The position numbers were made by a program, and so were the translations under genes. Below, one piece after another: positions 58,232-64,000 of a DNA stretch of 64,000 nucleotides. The DNA comes from an uncultured Flavobacteriaceae bacterium (GTDB lineage Bacteria; Bacteroidota; Bacteroidia; Flavobacteriales; Flavobacteriaceae). The stretch spans positions 127,001 to 191,000 of the forward strand of contig CALSUE010000001.1 of NCBI GenBank assembly GCA_943789455.1, given 5' to 3'. The notes under the pieces were generated by a model. The model saw only the letters and a list, made by a program, of their open reading frames with translations, was not told the DNA's origin and made no database searches. Numbering within the stretch: position 1 is the first letter of the stretch; each line of letters begins with the position of its first letter.

Positions 58232-59314
58232 ATGAAAAAAGTAGTAACTGTCATAGGAGCAAGACCACAATTTGTGAAAGCGGCTGTATTGAGTAAAATT
58301 ATCAAAGAACACAATACAATACAGGAGGTAATTATCCATACAGGGCAACATTTTGATGCTAATATGAGTGCTGTTTTTTTTGAAGAAATGATGATCCCAA
58401 AACCGGCGTATAATTTAGAGATAAACAGTTTGAGTCATGCCGCAATGACTGGGCAGATGATGGGTAAAATTGAAGAAATATTAGAAATTGAACGGCCTGA
58501 AGCACTAATTGTATATGGTGATACGAATTCTACTATAGCTGGTGCTTTAGCTGCCAAAAAAATGAATATTAAAGTAATTCATATTGAAGCAGGTCTTCGT
58601 TCATTCAATATGAAAATGCCTGAAGAAATTAATAGGATCTTAACTGATAGAATTTCTGATTTATTGTGTTGTCCTTCTCAGGGAGCTATCAATAACTTAC
58701 ATAATGAGGGCTTTCAGAATTTACCTGTTTTGATAGAGAATCACGGAGATATTATGAAGGATGCTGTTAGTTATTACAGTCAGTTTTCAGCAAATAAATC
58801 ATCCATCATAAAAGATCAAAAATTACAGAAAAATGAATTTGTTTTAGCTACTATTCATCGTCAAGAAAATACAGATGAAATTTCTAAATTAACAGCTATA
58901 TTTAAAGCATTAGAGGAGATTCATCATACACAAACTGTGATTTTACCTCTTCATCCAAGAACACGCATAGCTCTTGAAAAATTTGACATACAGCCTAAAA
59001 TAAGCCTCATAGACCCTATTGGTTATTATGATATGTTAGAATTATTAAAAAATTGTTCAATGGTGATTACAGACAGTGGTGGATTGCAAAAAGAAGCATT
59101 TTTCGCCAAAAAACAATGTATTGTAGTTAGAGATGAAACAGAATGGGTTGAATTAGCGGCTCATGGATATGCAAAAGTTGTTGGAAGTAATACCAAAAAG
59201 ATCATACAAACGTTTGATACTTTTAAGGCAACGAAAAAAGAGTTTACCATTGATTTGTACGGAGATAATGTTGGTGAGAAAATTTATCAATCTATATATG
59301 AATTAATACATTAA
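58232..59314 (+). CDS. wecB: UDP-N-acetylglucosamine 2-epimerase (non-hydrolyzing)
   Basis: VIGARPQFVKAAV; VYGDTNSTIAGALAAKK; HIEAGLRSFNMKMPEEINR; TDSGGLQKEAFF. Confidence 0.96.
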   Translation: MKKVVTVIGARPQFVKAAVLSKIIKEHNTIQEVIIHTGQHFDANMSAVFFEEMMIPKPAYNLEINSLSHAAMTGQMMGKIEEILEIERPEALIVYGDTNSTIAGALAAKKMNIKVIHIEAGLRSFNMKMPEEINRILTDRISDLLCCPSQGAINNLHNEGFQNLPVLIENHGDIMKDAVSYYSQFSANKSSIIKDQKLQKNEFVLATIHRQENTDEISKLTAIFKALEEIHHTQTVILPLHPRTRIALEKFDIQPKISLIDPIGYYDMLELLKNCSMVITDSGGLQKEAFFAKKQCIVVRDETEWVELAAHGYAKVVGSNTKKIIQTFDTFKATKKEFTIDLYGDNVGEKIYQSIYELIH

Positions 59315-59317
59315 AGT

Positions 59318-60775
59318 TTGGGAATAGTACTTAAGCAATCTTTTATAAATACATTAATTATTTACCTAAGTTTTGCACTTGGTGGAATTAATGTTCTTAT
59401 ACTTTATCCTCAAGTTTTGGAGGGTAAATATCATGGGATTGTTGTGTATTTACTATCAGTGTCAAATATTATAATGCCATTAGCAGCTATAGGTGTTCAT
59501 CATACTATCGTTAAGTATTTTTCTTCTTATGATAATAAAATAGAAAAAGATAAATTTTTATCAAGTATTGTTTTTTTACCCCTTCTAATAGCAATACCAC
59601 TTGGTTTTTTTGTTTCGGAGTTTTATAATCAAATTGGGAATCGTATTTCTCAGCAAAATCCTATTTTAAAGGATTACACCTTTGTTATTTTTATTGTAGC
59701 CATATCAACAACTTATTTTGAGGTTTTTTATTCATGGGCTAAAGTTCAAATGCAATCTATCTTTGGTAATATTTTAAAGGAGTTTTGGAATAGAGCCGTA
59801 GTTTTAATATTATTGATTTCAGTCTTTTTTGATTTTTTAACCAAACCTCAATTTATTTATTATCTAACAGGCGCTTATGTTATTAGAGCTATTGTTATGA
59901 TGTTTTATGCATTTTGGTTGTATTTTCCAAAATTTAGTTTTCACCTTCCAAAGAATTTTAAAGAAGTTTTAAGGTATTCTTTATACATGGTTCTTGCAGG
60001 GAGTGCAGGTGCCATACTTCTTGATATTGATAAGGTAATGATCCCTGATAAAGAAACTGTTGAAATAGCTGCTTATTATGCAGTTGCGGTATTTATAGGA
60101 TCTTTAATAGAAGCACCAGGAAGAGCTATGGCTCAGATTTTACAGCCTATTACCTCTAAAACTATTAATGACAACAATGCTTTAGAGATTGAAAGTTTGT
60201 ACAAAAAAAGTTCTATAAATTTATTATTGGTAAGTGGTCTTCTTTTTTTATTGGTTAATTGTGGAGTTCATGAATTATTCAAATTAATACCTGATAAAGG
60301 ATATGCTGGCGGGGAGTTGGTTGTTTTAATGATTTCAGGAGCTAAAATGTTCACCATGTTTTTAGGAAATAATGGTGCAATTATTAATAATTCTGTATTC
60401 TATAAAATTACACTTCCGTTAAACCTGGGAATGGCTTTTTCTGTATATTATTTAAATATTTGGTTATTTGATCTCTATGGGACTAATGGTTTAGCATTGG
60501 CAACACTTATTGTTATTTTTGTTTTTAATACCATAAAACTTATTATTCTAAAGTTTAATTTGAATATCACACCAATTACTAATAAAACGTTTATATCACT
60601 ATTTTTAATAGTTGGTTTATTTTTTGCTTTCTATTTTTGGAATTTTAAATATCATCCAATTGTTAATATAGCTTTGAAGACCATAATTATCTCAGTGGTC
60701 TACCTTTTAGCCGCGGTAAAATTGAAGATATCTGCTGAGATAAACCAATTATTGTCTAGAATTTTAAAACTTTAG
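59318..60775 (+). CDS. Polysaccharide/oligosaccharide flippase (TTG start)
   Basis: Multi-TM Wzx-like protein, 3 nt after wecB. Confidence 0.87.
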   Translation: MGIVLKQSFINTLIIYLSFALGGINVLILYPQVLEGKYHGIVVYLLSVSNIIMPLAAIGVHHTIVKYFSSYDNKIEKDKFLSSIVFLPLLIAIPLGFFVSEFYNQIGNRISQQNPILKDYTFVIFIVAISTTYFEVFYSWAKVQMQSIFGNILKEFWNRAVVLILLISVFFDFLTKPQFIYYLTGAYVIRAIVMMFYAFWLYFPKFSFHLPKNFKEVLRYSLYMVLAGSAGAILLDIDKVMIPDKETVEIAAYYAVAVFIGSLIEAPGRAMAQILQPITSKTINDNNALEIESLYKKSSINLLLVSGLLFLLVNCGVHELFKLIPDKGYAGGELVVLMISGAKMFTMFLGNNGAIINNSVFYKITLPLNLGMAFSVYYLNIWLFDLYGTNGLALATLIVIFVFNTIKLIILKFNLNITPITNKTFISLFLIVGLFFAFYFWNFKYHPIVNIALKTIIISVVYLLAAVKLKISAEINQLLSRILKL

Positions 60776-61080
60776 AGGTAGCAATCTAAATAATCTGTAA
60801 ACAGGTGAAGTAGGAATGCTATTCCCAGGATTCTACTTTTTTTTGGAATGACCATAAGAATATATGCTCCGGCTGCATAATAAGTATGTAAAGGATGAAA
60901 ATTGATACTACATCTGTTAGGGTCAAATATTGGATTTGCCAATAAGTGATCTAAATCTATTAACATCGTTCCGATAAAAATCAAATATACTTGAATCCAT
61001 TTTTTTTTGTAAAATAATAAGGCAATTGCTATTGGGACTAGGAAATGAAAACTATAGTGTAGTAAAAACTTAAATGACAT
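60772..61080 (-). CDS. DUF6122-type small membrane protein
   Basis: HYSFHFLVPIAIALLFYKKKW..MLIDLDHLLANPIFDPNRCSINFHPLH. Confidence 0.85.
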   Translation of the reverse strand: MSFKFLLHYSFHFLVPIAIALLFYKKKWIQVYLIFIGTMLIDLDHLLANPIFDPNRCSINFHPLHTYYAAGAYILMVIPKKSRILGIAFLLHLFTDYLDCYL

Positions 61081-61188
61081 CTCTTTTTAAATATAAACTC
61101 TAAAAACCAAACCTTGAATTAATATGAATTAGATTGGTTAAATATTTAATGCCAAAAATACAATTCTTTTGATTTCTTAGTATGAAAG

Positions 61189-61863
61189 TTATTTAGTTTT
61201 ATATAAATCCTTTCTGATTCTACTCAATTGAACAGGGGTAATATTTAAATAAGAAGCTATATGATATAATGGTATTAAATTTTCTATACCAGGATTATCT
61301 TTTTTAAACTTCAAATAAAGTTGAGTTGCATTAAGTGACGAAAGTTCATAAAATCGATTTTCTAACTTGATAAAAAGTAATTCTAATAAATTATTATACA
61401 ATTGAAGAATCTCTTGATTTGAATTTGCTAAATTTTTAAATTCTGCAAAATCAACTTCAATTAAATCACAATTGGTAAGACAATCTATGATAACATTTTT
61501 TTCTTTCTTTCTTATTAATGAGCAAAAAGCACCAACAACAGAGTGTTTGGTGTAAATAAATTTTATAAATTCCTTTCCTTTATCATCTGTAATGTATGAT
61601 CTTAAGATGCCTGATTTGACTATATAAAATTTTGTTGAAATATGATTTTTAAAACTTAAAGTTGCTTTTTTCTTGAATTTTTTTTCTTTGAAGATGCCTT
61701 TTAACTGCTCAGAGGAATTTTTAGAAATAGGATATATTTTTCTAATATTTTTTAATAAAGGATCCATTTTATACTCACTCATGTTTGAAGTTTTTATAAA
61801 GGGATTAAACAAAAATAAAAATAAAAATTGAATATTTATAAATTTATATTGTATAATATACAA
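61189..61863 (-). CDS. Crp/Fnr-family transcriptional regulator
   Basis: cNMP-like barrel; C-terminal HTH IASYLNITPVQLSRIRKDL. Start probably the internal MSEYKMDPL. Confidence 0.88.
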   Translation of the reverse strand: MYIIQYKFINIQFLFLFLFNPFIKTSNMSEYKMDPLLKNIRKIYPISKNSSEQLKGIFKEKKFKKKATLSFKNHISTKFYIVKSGILRSYITDDKGKEFIKFIYTKHSVVGAFCSLIRKKEKNVIIDCLTNCDLIEVDFAEFKNLANSNQEILQLYNNLLELLFIKLENRFYELSSLNATQLYLKFKKDNPGIENLIPLYHIASYLNITPVQLSRIRKDLYKTK

Positions 61864-61938
61864 TTAATTTAATAAGGTAAAGGCTTGATTAGTCAATATT
61901 TGGTTATTTTTTTGAAGCAGTGTCTAATCCTTATTTAA

Positions 61939-62535
61939 TTATTTCATGAAATTAATAGAATTTGGTCCTTCCATAAATAATAAATCTAATATGGATAAGT
62001 TTTCTAAAAATCCATTTTCAGCCTCAAACATTTGTATGTAAGGAGTAGATCTACTTTTGTTATCATTTTTAACTACTGCATGATATCTAAAATCATTTAT
62101 GGCATTTTCATTGTATGCTTTTGAAATATTATATTTTTTTGATAGTTCAAGGGCATCATTTATAAAATGAAAAGAATCTATATTGATGTCTAGAAGATAC
62201 TTGTATTTTTTAGTGAAAATAAATTGTAAATCATCTTTATAAAACTCAAAGAAAGGGGAGTGGTTGTATGCTGTTGTCAAAGACTTATAATGTTGTCTTT
62301 GCCAGTTTGAGTTTTCAACGACAACATCCCGCATTTTTATTTTACCAGAAATTTTATTTGTGTTTGAAATAGGAATATTTAGTAGTTGTTTTCCGTTTGC
62401 ACCAAAAATGTAACACCTATTTCTATAACTTTGCTTTTGATAGTTTTCTTCAACTTCAAAAGTTATGGAACTAGAATTTACAATAGATGTATATTGAGCA
62501 ATTGTTGAAAAATATGTAGGAATAAACAGCGCCAT
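61939..62535 (-). CDS. WbqC-family protein
   Basis: PTYFSTIAQYTSIVNSSSITFEVEENYQKQSYRNRCYIFGANGKQLLNIPI. Confidence 0.9.
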   Translation of the reverse strand: MALFIPTYFSTIAQYTSIVNSSSITFEVEENYQKQSYRNRCYIFGANGKQLLNIPISNTNKISGKIKMRDVVVENSNWQRQHYKSLTTAYNHSPFFEFYKDDLQFIFTKKYKYLLDINIDSFHFINDALELSKKYNISKAYNENAINDFRYHAVVKNDNKSRSTPYIQMFEAENGFLENLSILDLLFMEGPNSINFMK

Positions 62536-64000
62536 TATGACACTTTTTTTCTATTTTTTTTAATAAAAGAATATCCAAAATACCCTGCAATTGCAATTAA
62601 AACGTAGAGTAAATAGGAAACTGGCTCTCCATTTCCTCCAACTGTAGTGAAAAGCCTTTCCCAGCGAATTTCTCCATTTTCAATACTAAACCAAATCATT
62701 ACTGGTTTCCCTACCACATGGTCAAAAGGAACATAGCCCCAACTTCTTGCATCTAGAGAGTTTTGTCTATTATCACCCATCATCCAATAATAATCTTGAT
62801 TAAAAGTATATGATGAAGCTTTTTTACCATTTATGAAAATATGTTCTCCAATTACATCCAGTTGATTATTTTCATATTCTTTTATTATTCTTTTATAAAA
62901 AGGTAAAGAATTAATATTTAATTCTATAGTTGATCCTTTTTTGGGAATATATATAGGTCCGTAGTTGTCGGTATTCCATGATAAACTGGACACTTCAGGA
63001 AACATATAATTTCCTTTTACTCCTTTGGGTTTTATAACTTTAATTACACTATCAACTTCTGAATCATTTCTGAGTTTTGCAACAATTTCATCAGTAATAT
63101 TAGCTTTTCTTATTTTAGTACGTATCTCTTTTATATCTAATTTGTAATTACTTATTACCCATTTAGGAATTCCTCCCTCAGAAGTGGTAATCTTAAATTG
63201 GTTATCTTTTATTTTTTCAGGATTATCGGTTACAAAATTCATCACTTTGTCAAATTGATTTTGACTGGTAAAGTTGATGATAAACTTTCGTTCAAACTCT
63301 TTATTTGTGTATCTCAATAGTTTTTTTGTAGACAGGCCTTTGTTGGAGTAAATCTTATTATAAAATAGAAGTTTTGCTCTGTCTGGAAGTATGTTTTGTT
63401 TTCCATTGATAAAAACATATCCATCTCTTACTTCAAGGGTATCACCTGGAATTCCAACGCACCTCTTTACATAATTAGTTTTTTTATCTAAAGGTTTTAA
63501 ATCAGCTCCCTTACTAGGATCCATCCAATGAACTAAGGTATCTACAGGCCAATTAAAAACAACAATGTCATTTCTTTTTATTTTTTGAAAACCAGGAAAC
63601 CTTAAATAAGGTAAAAGAGGCTTGTTTAAATACGATTTAGTGTTTTTTCCACTTATTAATGAAGTTGGTAGACTATCATGAAGCATCGGGGTAGAAATAG
63701 TAGTCGTTGGAACCCTTGCGCCGTAATGGAATTTACTAACAAATAAGTAATCGCCAACTAACAATGTTTTCTCAAGCGAAGAGGTTGGTATAGTATAGGG
63801 TTGCATAATGTAGGTATGCACTAGGGTAGCAGCAATAATAGCATAAGCAATTGAGTGTACCCATTCTCCTAAACCAGTTCTAGGATTTAAACTTCTATTT
63901 ATTTTGTGTGTTGAGTTTGTTGCGTAGTTTATATAGTATAAGTAAAAACCTAGAGTTAGCAGTACTAAAATAGTGTCTTTTCTTTTATTAAAACCAAAAC
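62535..64000 (-). CDS. lepB: Signal peptidase I; reading frame stays open to the window edge (5' truncated)
   Basis: Frame upstream of the listed GTG reads NPRTGLGEWVHSIAYAIIAATLVHTYIMQPYTIPTSSLEKTLLVGDYLFVSK; MMGDNRQNSLDARSWGYVP. Confidence 0.95.
   Translation of the reverse strand, partial: FGFNKRKDTILVLLTLGFYLYYINYATNSTHKINRSLNPRTGLGEWVHSIAYAIIAATLVHTYIMQPYTIPTSSLEKTLLVGDYLFVSKFHYGARVPTTTISTPMLHDSLPTSLISGKNTKSYLNKPLLPYLRFPGFQKIKRNDIVVFNWPVDTLVHWMDPSKGADLKPLDKKTNYVKRCVGIPGDTLEVRDGYVFINGKQNILPDRAKLLFYNKIYSNKGLSTKKLLRYTNKEFERKFIINFTSQNQFDKVMNFVTDNPEKIKDNQFKITTSEGGIPKWVISNYKLDIKEIRTKIRKANITDEIVAKLRNDSEVDSVIKVIKPKGVKGNYMFPEVSSLSWNTDNYGPIYIPKKGSTIELNINSLPFYKRIIKEYENNQLDVIGEHIFINGKKASSYTFNQDYYWMMGDNRQNSLDARSWGYVPFDHVVGKPVMIWFSIENGEIRWERLFTTVGGNGEPVSYLLYVLIAIAGYFGYSFIKKNRKKVS

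Noticed and set aside
52747-60775. Novel capsule/secondary metabolite system
   Set aside because: YfhO, methyltransferase, two glycosyltransferases, wecB and a flippase form a routine surface-polysaccharide block.
63821-63821. lepB start at the listed GTG (63821)
   Set aside because: The frame stays open upstream and encodes the expected N-terminal TM region (RTGLGEWVHSIAYAIIAATLV).
1-64000. CRISPR array, prophage, IS element or anti-phage defence island
   Set aside because: No regularly spaced repeats, transposase, integrase, restriction or defence-type proteins found on either strand.

Overview
This is a chromosomal segment from an AT-rich marine-type Flavobacteriaceae bacterium. Taxonomy is inferred from protein families, Bacteroidetes-style promoters and gene content. 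Most of it is ordinary housekeeping: guaA (partial), a LysM lipoprotein with an apparent frameshift, ccsBA, methylmalonyl-CoA mutase, udk, trxB, a fad operon with a MarR regulator, katG, a GH3/beta-lactamase fusion, rsmE, a polysaccharide/glycosyltransferase block, and lepB (5' end cut by the window). The accessory region of interest is ~12.8-26.7 kb: 18 nearly gapless minus-strand genes (TetR, ABC1 kinase, flavin reductase, two SDRs, DUF2256, four photolyase/cryptochrome paralogs, two uncharacterised proteins including TIGR03643, folE, GPx, Lacal_2735, TspO, SRPBCC), flanked on both sides by tRNA-Pro genes. By hand alignment, two of its four photolyase-family proteins have lost canonical functional residues. 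One lacks the Glu, Asn and proximal Trp around FAD. One FeS-BCP-type protein lacks three of the four [4Fe-4S] cysteines. Three or four small genes missing from the ORF track were recovered (Lacal_2735, DUF2256, a 47-aa basic ORF, and the true lepB extent). No CRISPR array, rRNA, transposase or phage genes were seen. All family assignments come from reading the translations; no database search was run.
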